From: Lotus japonicus
Taxonomy: Eukaryota; Streptophyta; Magnoliopsida; Fabales; Fabaceae
Direction: 5' to 3'
Length of the DNA stretch: 64,000 bases
NCBI RefSeq assembly: GCF_012489685.1
Contig: NC_080041.1
Coordinates: 23,189,802 to 23,253,801 of the forward strand
The notes beneath the pieces were generated by a model that made no database searches, had not been told where the DNA came from, and saw nothing but the letters and a program-made list of their open reading frames with translations. Both the position numbers and the translations under genes were made by a program. Numbering within the stretch: the first letter of the stretch is position 1; every line of letters begins with the position of its first letter. Positions 31,524 through 42,515 of this stretch are shown piece by piece.

Positions 31524-32791
31524 GGCTTAATACATCAGAAGGCCCCTGAAATTGTAAAGGGAATCAGTTTCAGGACCTGGAAAATTTTTACATCAAATTG
31601 GGTCCCTAAGAAATTTCTTTTAATTCAATTAAGGCCAAAGTGTGCCACATTTCAATTTTGTCCTAGTCATCAATTCCAAGTGTCTTTTTTAATTTTTTTT
31701 AATTAAAAAATTATAAAAAATTGATTTTTAATTCCAACTCATCTCATTTATTTAAGGAGAAAAATAAAAAAATAAAAAATAAAAAAATTACAATTTATTT
31801 AACTTTGATCCTAATTATATCCTTAATCTTTATCTCCCTCCATCTCCATGGAATCAACAACAACAAATTCAGAAAGAAAAAATTCTCAGGATCAACTATA
31901 AATCTAACATCAACCACTATCTTCATCTTCATCCTCAAAGTTCAAACCACCAAAAACCTTTCCCTTTACCAAGAAATCAACCCCACAAAAAACAACTAAA
32001 AAAATCCAGAAATAAACCCAGAAACAACTACAAATTCAACATCACCCATCATCTTCATCTTCAACCCCAATCCACAAAAAATCTCTTCCCCTTACCCAAA
32101 AACCAACCCCACAAAAAGTCTACATCCGTGGGTATAACCCAGAAACATGAGGTGAAGACCCATATTTTCCACCCCAGCACCATCCCCAACCTCTGTTATT
32201 TCTTTTTCTAGCCAGAAACATGAGGTGAAGACATGAGGTGGAGACCCATAACATGAACAAGAAAAATCAAAAAACAATTCAACACATGAAACAAATGGAA
32301 AGAAGGCAAGAACCTCAACCGATATAATGGTTCCATAAGGCTTGAACAAATCAAGTAGGTGCAGCATTGAAGCTTCTGGGTTTGTTGGGTGGGTGGGAGT
32401 GGGGAAGAAGAAGAAGAATGGATTTTCTTGTTCTCTCCTCAGTTATGGTTCAATTTGAGGGAAGATTGAGATTGGGTTTAATTTGGGGGTGAAAATGTTT
32501 TAATTTGGGGGAAGATTGGGATTGGGTTTAATTTGGGATTGAGTAATTAAAAAACAATTTCTGATTAAATAATTGAGTTGGAATTAAAAATTAATTTTTC
32601 ATAATTTTTTAATTAAAAAAAATTATAAAAGCCACGTGGAATTGATGACTAGGATAAAATTGAAGGCTGACACACTTTGGCCTTAATTGAATTAAAAAAA
32701 AAATCCTAGGGACCCAATTTGATGTTAAAATTTTCTAGGCCCTGAATTTGATTCTCTTTACAATTACAGAGGCCTTCTGATGTATTAAGCC
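31524..32791. mobile_element. 1,268-bp MULE with 9-bp TSD
   Basis: TIRs GGCTTAATACATCAGAAGGC and complement, continuing imperfectly for over 150 bp. TSD aaaaaaatt at 31515-31523 and 32792-32800. The interior contains a minus-strand frame (32092-32367) beginning LLDLFKPYGTIISVE, resembling the first part of an RRM, before a possible donor: perhaps a captured exon (weak). Confidence 0.85.
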
Positions 32792-32866
32792 AAAAAAATT
32801 ACATAGATTTTTCTAAAGTGAAACCTCAAACTCATAAAATTACATCACTTTTCTGACAGTTTTTTT

Positions 32867-33394
32867 CTATTCAATGATGTACTCGCACCTCTTGAGCTCC
32901 ATAGAAAGAGCAATTTGTCCTTCATCCTTGTTCCCTCCACCTTCATGATCAGGCCTCACTAGTCCAAAATGTCCTCTTTTCTTTTGGTTGAGTTTCTCTG
33001 GCAATGGTATCATTGCTCTCCCCACAACTGCTGTCCCACTTGAGGTTCCTGGATCATTCACAAAATTGAACCTCAAAACCTCCACATTGAGGAATGGGTA
33101 TTCATAAGAATCATCTCCAAGAAAGATGATTTTTTCCTCTTCCCAAACCGGGTCTAGCAATCCTTTAACTGTTTTTGTATATTTCTCTTCACCAGGCCTA
33201 ACCCATACTATCATTCTGTAATCTCTGTTAACAACGGAAGGGTAAAGGTTGGTCTTATCAATGCCATCAGCATGGAAGATTTTCAAATTTAGAACAAATG
33301 GACGATTGTCATTAAGTTTGATCTTCTTGTTCTTTCTGATTTCTTGCTCAATCTGATGTTGGTTGTGTTTGCGGTGCAGTGTTGCTTTCTCCAT
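32867..33394 (-). CDS. C2-domain protein
   Basis: 175 codons from ATG 33394. The same exon is open upstream to an acceptor (ttcttcaacag, exon starts 33406), so an upstream exon may exist and the true start is uncertain. After a basic N-terminus (about 1-28) comes a C2 fold: PFVLNLKIFHADGIDK (strand 1, loop), DYRMIVWVRPGEEKYTKTV, then LLDPVWEEEKIIFLGDDSY, FLNVEVLRF, and a last strand GQIALSMELKR. Plant C2 proteins of this kind bind membranes, often with Ca2+, and several act in defence. Here the usual aspartates of the Ca2+ loops are only partly present (HADGID, NDPG), so Ca2+ dependence is unclear. No stops or frameshifts. A MULE ends 75 bp downstream of the stop codon. It could be an intact short gene or the last exon of a larger one. 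Confidence 0.7.
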   Translation of the reverse strand: MEKATLHRKHNQHQIEQEIRKNKKIKLNDNRPFVLNLKIFHADGIDKTNLYPSVVNRDYRMIVWVRPGEEKYTKTVKGLLDPVWEEEKIIFLGDDSYEYPFLNVEVLRFNFVNDPGTSSGTAVVGRAMIPLPEKLNQKKRGHFGLVRPDHEGGGNKDEGQIALSMELKRCEYIIE

Positions 33395-34666
33395 CAGAAC
33401 ACCTTCCTGTTGAAGAAACAAAATTAGATATTTGATTTTGAATAAATTGCACGCGTAGAGGAAAATCCAAGGGTGGCACATAATTATACATTAAGAGAGC
33501 CTAAGGGTAACAATTAGTATGAGGAGAAAAATGCTTAATAAACACCACATAAGTGTAGGTGGGTGCGCAGATCAACCTAGTCTATTTAGGCCGGTCTGCA
33601 TGGCTCACAAGTATACAAACTGGAAGGGGTTGCTCGCAAATGAAGCCCAGCTAGCATTTTTTAGATCCACAACGCTTAAGTTAGCGGCTAAAAAAGTTAA
33701 AACAATATATTTTTTTAGAGTAAAAGATAATATTATTAACGAAATTAAAAGTCTTGAGAAGACCTTCTCAGAGATAAGTGGAAGCAGGCAAGCTCACTCA
33801 ATTGACCTTACAATAAGGAGGCTATAATCAACAAAAGCGCTAACACACGAAATTCCCCTTGTCAGAACCACAACGAGTAAACCAAGATTTGGGCGAGAAA
33901 CACACAAAAGCTTTGGTCACGCAGTTCGGCCAAATTTCCTACGTCTTCGACAATAGTGCAGCTATTTATTGATTATGATTCAGAATACCCTAGGGTTACA
34001 GTGTTACAAGACTACATACGGACACTAATGATCCAGATTACAACAATATTGATGGACTGTACCGCAAGGGGCTTCGCCCCCCCCCCCCCCACCCCCTGCG
34101 CGACCTCGCCCCTTGCCTCCATGAGCCATACTCAACAACCCTACACTAGTAAAAAAAAAGCCCAATGAATTGGGATTTCCCTATTGGGCCAGGTCATTTC
34201 GAACCCTTGCAACTATGATAGAAAGCCGTTTGCTTGCCCCGACACGGGCACGGTGACAAGACTTTAATGCGGGGTCCAAAATAAGGCTTGTAAAAGCTAC
34301 TAAACCCCAAAGCCAGAACAAAGCCAAAACATTAGGCATTGGAACTTGGAAGAACAAAATGTGAAGTCTAATTGTAAAAATAATCATAAATGTAAATTAA
34401 TTATTTAAATTAAACAATAGATAAAAAATTATTTATATCATCTAAACATCAACTCGCGATCCGCAGACCAGGCCTGTTCGTCAGCATCAAAACATACTAG
34501 ATTTTGTCAAATTTTGGCTCGCGGGATAAAAAAAAGTCAATCCTTGGGCCCAAAATCATATCATCACCCCCTTTGGAGATAACATGCACAAATTAACACT
34601 TATTGGAGATCAAAAAGATGACATCGTCACAAATCTACACTAATAGAAATTAAGGACACTAGATAG
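33395..34666. other. Repeat-like sequence, no gene
   Basis: 33700-33830 and 33840-34130 resemble LTR or retroelement sequence (acgcagttcggccaaatttcc; cytosine run 34078-34090). 34190-34350 also looks repeat-derived. No pair of LTRs, TSD or PBS was found. Confidence 0.35.
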
Positions 34667-35455
34667 TTCACAAATAAAAGTGGTTTACTAGGTTAATTTG
34701 CGAGTTATGATATTGAATTTATAAGATTATGTATTTAATTACCTAGAATTTCTTCAAGATCTTGTTAGTAAAAGTCTTAAAAGATAGTGCGCTTTGAATT
34801 CGATAGAGAAGAATCGATTTATTTTGAAAACAACAAGCTAGAGTTCATAAATAAAACATGCTTACTGTGCTAATTTTCGATTTATGTGATTGAATTTCTA
34901 TTATTAGGTATTTACCTAGAATTTTTCTGAGAAACTAATCATAAGATTTTCAAAAGATTATGTACCTGAAAGCCGATTCAGACTAGATGGAATCCTTTTT
35001 TTCGTTTATCGATTCGATCCTTGTCACGCAGTTATAAGGAAATTCAATCACATAAATCGATTAGAGAAGAAACTCTCAAAGGATGAAGTTCTTGGAAGCC
35101 GATCGAGAATAGCCTGCAATCAATCAAGTGCGAGGGTTATAAGGAATACTGGTTAGTAAAACTCTCAAAGGATGAAATTCTTGGAAGCCGAAAGAGAAGA
35201 AACTTTACTTCGAAAGCAGCAAGAGTTCACAAATAAAATAGGTTTACTGGGCTAGTTTGCGAGTTATGTGATTGATTTTTTGGATTCAGTATTTATCTAG
35301 AATTTCGATAAGAAATTTTCACAAAATTTTGAAAAGATTAAGAACCTGAAAGCTGATTGACACTGGATGGAATATTTTTTCTATGTATTGATGCGATCCT
35401 TGTCACGCAGTTATGACCTTTTATAAGCTGCAGTCAATCAGGTGATTGGGTTATA
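34667..35455. repeat. Degenerate repeat array, units of about 180-380 bp
   Basis: The block gttcacaaataaaa...gtttactgggctaatttgcgagttatgtgattga...tacctagaattt occurs at about 34667, 34845 and 35228. A second block (gatggaat.cttttttc...gatccttgtcacgcagttat) occurs at about 34980 and 35360. Confidence 0.7.
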
Positions 35456-35628
35456 AATTTCTCTAATTTTATGAATTTCTATAATCGTAACATATCTCAC
35501 ACAATTGAACATAATACCTTAAGTCTTCAAATGATATTTTCTACAACATTCTTGAGAGGACATGCGAGCCCTTTGGTATCTAGAGCTTTAGCAAGCGATG
35601 ATCCTGTGAAAGATCTTTATATGTGAAA

Positions 35629-35999
35629 GGCTTAATAGCATTTTTGGTCCCTCAATTATCACGATTTGCCGATCTAGTTTCTCAAGGAATTTATTAGCCT
35701 ACATTGTCCCTCATGTTTACAAACTGTTGCAGTTTTGGTTTTTTGTCAACTTTCATCCAATATTTAACGGTTTTTAATTAAAAAATTAATTTAAAATAAG
35801 GCTTAAAGAATAGTTATGTTTTCTAATATTTTTTAATTGATTATTTAATCAAAAACTGTCAAAAAATTGGATTGAAGTTTATGGAAAACCAAAACTGCAA
35901 CAATTAGTAAATGTGAGGGACGTTATAGGCTAATAAATTCTACGAGAGACCAGAATTACCAAATCGTGATAAGTGAGGGACCAAAAGTGCTATTAAGCC
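35629..35999. mobile_element. 371-bp MULE-type MITE with 9-bp TSD
   Basis: Ends GGCTTAATAGCATTTTTGGT and the near-complement; TSD tatgtgaaa at 35620-35628 and 36000-36008. The arms continue with tccctca.ttatcacgattt. Confidence 0.9.
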
Positions 36000-36367
36000 T
36001 ATGTGAAATATTGATCTCACTTTGACAACAATACCTACTATATGTCTAATAAATAAATATATTAATTATCAACAAAATATTTGTGCAAAAAACAAAGTTA
36101 TTTCCCACTTATGACACACGAGACATGTTACTTTTTTAGGGAAAAAAAAGTAAATTAGTCCCCTGAAATTTCAGTCGCATGCTAGTTAGTCCTTGATCTT
36201 AAAAAAGGTTTAATTAAACCCTTAAACATTATAAAGTCTTCAAAATAACCCTTTCATAATAATTTCATTAATTAGCTGTATTCAATTCTTAAATTACCCT
36301 TGTTAACTACTCAGGGCATGTTCCCCTTCTTTTCTCTTTATTTTATTTCATGCACTTATGTCTATTA

Positions 36368-37609
36368 TGAAGGTGTGAAAAACGACTAGAAGGGGGGGGG
36401 TTGAATAGCATTTTCAATATAAAAACTTTCCCCTTAAGATTTAAAGTAAATCTTTTCGGTTTCTCTAAGATAGATGGTGCAGCGGATAAAGATAAAGAGA
36501 AGAGAAAAGCACACAAGTATTTTATCCTGGTTCACTTGATAAATCCCTCAAGCTAATCCAGTCCACCCGTTAAGGTGATTTCTTCCTTCTTAGAATGAAG
36601 GCAATCCACTAATCAGATAATTGTTACAACTGCACTTGAAACCTACAAGTGACTAACAATACACTGACTTAGCTATCACTAAGATTCACTCTCTTAGTCT
36701 TCTCTAGGATCCGATCAACCTTGATCTCCTAAAGGAATCACCACTAAGATTCACTCTCTTAGTCTTCTTAAGGATACTGACCTACCCGGTCCCTTAAGGA
36801 AAATCAAACAACTGTTTGAGGTTGGTGTTTACAAAGGTTTGCTTCTAAATAAGCTGAGTGTAAACTAAATAAGAATAGATGAAGAAAGTAGAGGCTTGAA
36901 TCTTTTCTTGTATTGCAGCTCTTGATTTCTCTCACTCTTCTCGCTCTCTTTTTCTTTCTTCTTTTCTTCAGCCTTTTATAGTCCAAGGTGCAAAGGATAT
37001 TTCTGTTGAGAGAATATGACCGTTGGAGGGCATTTCTGGAACTTCCAGAACCTGCTGTGGCTGAACCTTGGTAGGTAGGCTTTTCAGAATAGTACACTGC
37101 TCTTGTACTTCTCGATAGAGACATTTGCCTTTAACCATTGACTTCTGATCAGAGTTATGCTTCGTGTTGGAACTTGTGAAGCTTGGTGATCAGAGTCAGA
37201 GGGATGCTTGGATCCTCTGACCTTCGTAACTTCTGCTTCTGGACCTTCAGAGCTTCTGAACCTTCAGAGCCTCTGGTCCCTCAGAGCTTCTGGTCTTCAG
37301 ATCTTCTGATCCTCAGATCTTCTGATCCTCTGATCTTCTGATCCTCTGATCCTCAGATCCTCTGATCTTCAGATCCTCTGATCTTCAGATCCTCTGATCC
37401 TCAGATCCTCTGATCTTCAGATCCTCTGATCTTCTGATCTTCTGATCTTCAGAACTTCTGACGAATATATCTTCTGGTGTCAGAATCAGAACCTGTTTGT
37501 CAAAACACTCAAGACAAACATTAGAGTATCATAGTTGTTCATCCACAAATAAATACTTGTTATCATCAAAACATAGAGTTGTACCACATGACCAAATCTT
37601 GATCTTACA
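36368..37609 (-). repeat. 3' LTR of the SIRE-type element
   Basis: Ends TGTAAG...TTCA in element orientation. A tandem array of gatcttct / gatcctca units lies at about 37290-37460. Confidence 0.95.
37290..37460. repeat. Tandem array of 8-bp units inside the LTR
   Basis: Roughly twenty copies of gatcYtcW-type octamers. The matching array at about 41056-41228 has one more unit, which accounts for the LTR length difference. Confidence 0.85.
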
Positions 37610-37623
37610 ATCTCCCCCTTTTT
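37610..37623 (-). other. Polypurine tract
   Basis: In element orientation aaagggggagat directly precedes the LTR start TGTAAG. Confidence 0.85.
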
Positions 37624-37941
37624 GATGATGACAAAACCATGTATTTTGATGAACAACTCTAAACAAATAAACTGAATACACTCAGAATATAAGGTATCAG
37701 AGTTAAAACTTATCCTGATGTGTATAGTTTATCTTGCTCCTTCTGAATCCAAGACTCGTGCTTGATTCTGTGCTAAGCTCCCCCTGAATCTAATACTTAA
37801 TATCAATGTTAGTAATATCTAGATTCTGAGCTAAATAATATAGGAGTTGTCAAGATACTATAAGTTCTCCCCCTTTTTGTCATAAGCAAAAAGAATGAAG
37901 GTGGGAAAAAATAGTAAGAGCATAAGACGAAATACTCCCCC

Positions 37942-38199
37942 TCAGAAGGAATACCAAGGGATACTTGGCTGCTGATTAGTATATCTTCTTATGAGAGCAG
38001 AAGTGTCAAAGTCCAGAGGTTCTGGTGACATCTCCATTCTGGAAAAAATTCCATCTTCAGATGCTTCAGAATGAGAAGCTATGAACCTACTCTTCTTCTG
38101 ATGACGCAAGTCAGAAGTTGTAGTAGCATCTTCTGATGTTGTTGCTTCTGGTTTGACAAGTTCTGAGTCTTTGTTTCTATCTGAAACAGTCATGCTCAT
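37942..38199 (-). pseudogene. Remnant ORF between gag and PPT
   Basis: 85 codons, no recognised domain, Ser/Glu-rich. It stands where pol and the env-like ORF would be in a full SIRE element and may be the tail of a deleted reading frame. I cannot assign it. Confidence 0.4.
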
Positions 38200-38280
38200 C
38201 TCTACAAGCTTTTTCAGCTAGCTTTGACTTGACCAAATCTTACTCTACTGATGCCTCCAAGATCAACTTCACCTTCAGGT

Positions 38281-40059
38281 TCAAGTTTTGGATCTTGGGA
38301 CATATGCCTTTCTCCCGTCATGTGTTGCTTGCATCCACTGTCCAAGTTCCATGGTTGGAGTTTCGATGGACCTATTGAAGATATCTGCAACATATATAAT
38401 CTTATCCCTAGGTACCCACTTTCTGGGTCCTTTCTTGTTAGTTAGCCCAGAAGTTCTGACAACTTTGGGTCTTTCAACAGGATAATATAAAGGAATTTTT
38501 GCATGATATTTAGACATGGAGAAAGATCCCTTTAGAAGAGGGTTTTTAGCAATTTTAGCAGGTACAGGATCAGGCAATATGGTACCAGAAGGAACAAAGC
38601 ATTCATACAAAGATTTAGCTTTAGGCACAGAGGGCTCATTTCTAATTGGTTTAGAATACCCAATGCCACGCATTCCATTTCTGCTCACGCCATAGATCAA
38701 TGAAGCCATCAAGCTTCTATCTACGCTTTTAGCCAGGAATCTTTGAAAAGATTTTTCATACTCAGATTCATGCTTACTATCAGAGGCATTGCAGGCAATA
38801 ACTTCTTCTAACTTAGCAATTTGATTCTTAAGCACAGAGTTAGAATTAACTAAAGCATGATTATCATTTTTCAAATCAGATATGATTTTCTCATGTTCAA
38901 CAGAAGTTTCAGAGGCAGCAGAGAAATTCTTTTTCAACCTTTTATGCTTAGTCAAGAGAGAGTTATATTTATCCATAATTTCAGACAAAGCATCTTTAAG
39001 TTCAAAAGTTGAGAAAGAATCAAATACCTCATTTTCATCGTCAGAGTTAGGATCTCCTTCTGATTCTGAGTCAGAGTCAACAGCTTCCTTTGACTCTGCT
39101 CCTTTGTCTTTGACAATGGCCATGAGTCCTTGGACTTCACCATCAGAGTCAACATCCTCTGATTCTGATTCATCAAAAGTCACCATCAGACTTTTCTTTG
39201 GTTTGAAATGCTTCTTTGACTTTTCGTCCTTTGATGAACCTTTGTATTTGCTCTGCCTGTGCTTCCAGATGCAGTTGAGCTTTCTGGATATAAGAGTCAG
39301 CTCATCTTCATCAGAATATTCTGATGCTTCTTCAGATTCTTCTGCTGCTGCTTGGAGAGCCTTAGCCTTTTCAGATTTGGATTTCAAGGCAATGGACTTT
39401 TTCTTCTGATCCTGATGTTCAGCACGCTTTAGTTCATGACACTTCAGTATGCTTATGAGTTCTTCCAAACTCATCTGCTCAACATCTCTAGTTAGCTCCA
39501 AGGAAGTTATCAAAGGCATCCAGCTTTCAGGAAGACCTCTAAGGATCCTCATGACATGATCCACAGTGGTGTAGCTATTGCTGAGGGGTCTTATTCCAGC
39601 AATAATCAACTGGAATCTGGAAAACATATCCTCAATGGATTCGTCAGGTTCCATTTGGAAGGATTCATATTTCTGGATCAAAGACAGTGCCTTTGATTCT
39701 TTCACTTTCTTGTTTCCTTCATGAGACATCTTCAAGGATTCAAAGATGCCCTTGGCGGAATCACGATCAGTAATTTTCTCATATTCTTCATATGAAATGG
39801 CACTTTGCAGAATAGATCTTGATCTGTGATGATCTCTGAATTCCTTCTTTTGATCTTCACTCATCTTCACCCTTGGGATCTTTACACCATGTTCATCGAC
39901 AGGAGGGGTGTAGCCATCAACAACAAAATCCCAAAGATCAGGATCAAAGCCAAGAAAGAAGCTTTTGATTCTGTCTTTCCAGAAATCAAATCTCTGACCA
40001 TCAAAGATAGGTGGTCTTGCACTGTATTGATATTTGCTTGTAGTAGTGGTGGCATCCAT
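38281..40059 (-). CDS. Copia gag (SIRE/Maximus lineage) lacking the zinc knuckle
   Basis: 592 codons, uninterrupted. N-terminus YQYSARPPIFDGQRFDFWKD and WDFVVDGYTPP is the gag start of plant Ty1/copia elements; residues about 60-210 are the UBN2 gag region (FESLKMSHEGNKKVKESKAL, MRILRGLPESWMPLITSLEL, EELISILKCHELKRAE). An acidic Ser/Asp region and a predicted coiled coil follow (about 365-430). The C-terminal part (KKGPRKWVPRDKIIYVADI, HDGRKAYVP) is typical of SIRE-type gag. In that family a CCHC knuckle lies between the basic 'WKHRQSKYKG' and the 'KKSLMVTFDESESE' segments; here the two are joined without any CxxC, so the RNA-binding knuckle seems deleted. There is no pol after the stop. The product would be a capsid protein depending on other elements for reverse transcription. 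Confidence 0.9.
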   Translation of the reverse strand: MDATTTTSKYQYSARPPIFDGQRFDFWKDRIKSFFLGFDPDLWDFVVDGYTPPVDEHGVKIPRVKMSEDQKKEFRDHHRSRSILQSAISYEEYEKITDRDSAKGIFESLKMSHEGNKKVKESKALSLIQKYESFQMEPDESIEDMFSRFQLIIAGIRPLSNSYTTVDHVMRILRGLPESWMPLITSLELTRDVEQMSLEELISILKCHELKRAEHQDQKKKSIALKSKSEKAKALQAAAEESEEASEYSDEDELTLISRKLNCIWKHRQSKYKGSSKDEKSKKHFKPKKSLMVTFDESESEDVDSDGEVQGLMAIVKDKGAESKEAVDSDSESEGDPNSDDENEVFDSFSTFELKDALSEIMDKYNSLLTKHKRLKKNFSAASETSVEHEKIISDLKNDNHALVNSNSVLKNQIAKLEEVIACNASDSKHESEYEKSFQRFLAKSVDRSLMASLIYGVSRNGMRGIGYSKPIRNEPSVPKAKSLYECFVPSGTILPDPVPAKIAKNPLLKGSFSMSKYHAKIPLYYPVERPKVVRTSGLTNKKGPRKWVPRDKIIYVADIFNRSIETPTMELGQWMQATHDGRKAYVPRSKT

Positions 40060-40121
40060 GAGTTTTTCACACTGGCCCGGATCTACTGAACACTGTTAAG
40101 TGTGGTAATCAGAACTTGCGC

Positions 40122-40133
40122 TCTGATACCAAT
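40122..40133 (-). other. Primer binding site, tRNA-iMet type
   Basis: TGGTATCAGAGC in element orientation, two bases after the 5' LTR end (...cacaccttca). Confidence 0.9.
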
Positions 40134-41383
40134 TGAAGGTGTGAAAAACGACTAGAAGGGGGGGGGTTGAATAGCATTTTCAATATAAAAACTTTCCCCT
40201 TAAGATTTAAAGTAAATCTTTTCGGTTTCTCTAAGATAGATGGTGCAGCGGATAAAGATAAAGAGAAGAGAAAAGCACACAAGTATTTTATCCTGGTTCA
40301 CTTGATAAATCCCTCAAGCTAATCCAGTCCACCCGTTAAGGTGATTTCTTCCTTCTTAGAATGAAGGCAATCCACTAATCAGATAATTGTTACAACTGCA
40401 CTTGAAACCTACAAGTGACTAACAATACACTGACTTAGCTATCACTAAGATTCACTCTCTTAGTCTTCTCTAGGATCCGATCAACCTTGATCTCCTAAAG
40501 GAATCACCACTAAGATTCACTCTCTTAGTCTTCTTAAGGATACTGACCTACCCGGTCCCTTAAGGAAAATCAAACAACTGTTTGAGGTTGGTGTTTACAA
40601 AGGTTTGCTTCTAAATAAGCTGAGTGTAAACTAAATAAGAATAGATGAAGAAAGTAGAGGCTTGAATCTTTTCTTGTATTGCAGCTCTTGATTTCTCTCA
40701 CTCTTCTCGCTCTCTTTTTCTTTCTTCTTTTCTTCAGCCTTTTATAGTCCAAGGTGCAAAGGATATTTCTGTTGAGAGAATATGACCGTTGGAGGGCATT
40801 TCTGGAACTTCCAGAACCTGCTGTGGCTGAACCTTGGTAGGTAGGCTTTTCAGAATAGTACACTGCTCTTGTACTTCTCGATAGAGACATTTGCCTTTAA
40901 CCATTGACTTCTGATCAGAGTTATGCTTCGTGTTGGAACTTGTGAAGCTTGGTGATCAGAGTCAGAGGGATGCTTGGATCCTCTGACCTTCGTAACTTCT
41001 GCTTCTGGACCTTCAGAGCTTCTGAACCTTCAGAGCCTCTGGTCCCTCAGAGCTTCTGGTCTTCAGATCTTCTGATCCTCAGATCTTCTGATCCTCTGAT
41101 CTTCTGATCCTCTGATCCTCAGATCCTCTGATCTTCAGATCCTCTGATCTTCAGATCCTCTGATCCTCAGATCCTCTGATCTTCAGATCCTCTGATCTTC
41201 TGATCTTCTGATCTTCTGATCTTCAGAACTTCTGACGAATATATCTTCTGGTGTCAGAATCATAACCTGTTTGTCAAAACACTCAAGACAAACATTAGAG
41301 TATCATAGTTGTTCATCCACAAATAAATACTTGTTATCATCAAAACATAGAGTTGTACCACATGACCAAATCTTGATCTTACA
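40134..41383 (-). repeat. 5' LTR of the SIRE-type element
   Basis: 1,250 bp, otherwise identical by eye to the 3' LTR. It carries the element's promoter; I did not pin the TATA box. Confidence 0.95.
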
Positions 41384-41388
41384 TATTA

Positions 41389-41571
41389 TATATACAATAT
41401 ACTGCATATGTATTATATTAAAAATAAATTATTTACTATTTAATAATTTATTTCTAACGTGATTCAATTAAATAACTTTTAATTCTAACCATTCAAGATT
41501 AGATTTAACGGTTATGATTTATTCAACTATTCTTATATAAATATTTTATTCACATAAGATACATCATCGCG

Positions 41572-41611
<40 letters not shown>

Positions 41612-41846
41612 CAGGTAACACTTTAGTTTGAATTTGATTTTCCATAAAATTTCATTTAACAATTCATAGATTTGGGAAACTTACAATTTAAGATTTTTCT
41701 TACAAAATTGTGATTCAATTATTCAATAGTGTGTGATACATATATTTTTTTAGAAATTATGAAACTTATTTAACATCATATATTTTTTTATGAATAAACA
41801 TTATATTTTTAAAATTTTCTAATTTTAATTTATTTGATTAAATTTG
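41389..41846. other. AT-rich non-coding sequence with (TA)n
   Basis: An uninterrupted (TA)n tract runs about 41575-41606. No genes. Confidence 0.6.
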
Positions 41847-42131
41847 TTAGGCTAAAATTAAATTAAATTATTTAACAATTAAAAAGTTAAAATTAAATAT
41901 TTTTATAAATGCATGCAGTGTCATTTAATAGACATTTAATATCACACTTCAAGACAATTCGACCAAATCAAATGACATTAATGTTACTTTAGGCTAAAAT
42001 TAAATTTAATTATTTAACAATTGAAAAGTAAAATTAAATATTTTTATAAATGCATGTAGTGTCATTTAATAGACATTTAATATCACACTTCAAGTCAATT
42101 TGACCAAATCAAATGACATTAATGTTACTTT
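41847..42131. repeat. 142-bp tandem duplication (two copies)
   Basis: Units 41847-41988 and 41989-42131 start ttaggctaaaattaaat and contain tgcatg.agtgtcatttaata; a few substitutions separate them. The right copy ends 19 bp before a Helitron terminus. Confidence 0.9.
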
Positions 42132-42349
42132 AATTCACATATAATATAACTAGAAATTAAACCCGTGCGTTGCACGGGTTTGTTTTTAAGTTATGTGTCT
42201 ATTACTCTATTATTTGTAAATATAATTTATGTAATATGAAAAATTATTGTATAGTAGATAATTAAGAATATGATAAACATATGTAAAGTAATATTATCAA
42301 TGAAACTCAATAAAAAAATTATTCTACACTAATTTTTAATTCTTTTTTT

Positions 42350-42515
42350 GATAAAAACATTTGGTACCGGTCACCCCCTGGATATACCCATATATTTGAG
42401 ATTTAGTCACAATTAAGATTCTTCATCCCTCTCCCAAAGTGTATTATGTGGGGATCGAATCCGAGAGCTCTTCACACACACTCAATCTGCGTTGCCAACT
42501 GAGCTACCCATCTTG
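42350..42515 (-). repeat. tRNA-derived SINE
   Basis: On minus: gggTAGCTCAGTTGGcaacg (A box), GGATTCGATCCCCAC (B box) about 40 bp later, then the tRNA-unrelated body aagaatcttaattgtgact...ggtgaccggtacc and an A-rich tail. Confidence 0.75.

Larger units (their letters stand above)
36368..41383 (-). mobile_element. Young SIRE/Maximus-type copia element, gag only, 5.0 kb
   Basis: LTRs 36368-37609 (1,242 bp) and 40134-41383 (1,250 bp), TSD tatta at 36363-36367 and 41384-41388. Element reads right to left: 5' LTR, PBS, gag, short remnant ORF, PPT, 3' LTR. No protease, integrase or RT. By eye the LTRs differ by one substitution (37489 versus 41263) and one 8-bp repeat unit, implying a recent insertion. 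Confidence 0.95.

Noticed and set aside
36804..37124. 106-codon ORF present twice (also 40570-40890)
   Set aside because: Both copies are inside the LTRs and identical because the LTRs are; no domain, and it overlaps the likely promoter and leader region.
37290..37460. CRISPR-like array
   Set aside because: Short contiguous octamers without spacers, in a plant LTR; simple tandem repeats.
38882..39409. 175-codon ORF on the plus strand
   Set aside because: Antisense shadow of the gag gene, driven by its acidic, serine-rich codons.
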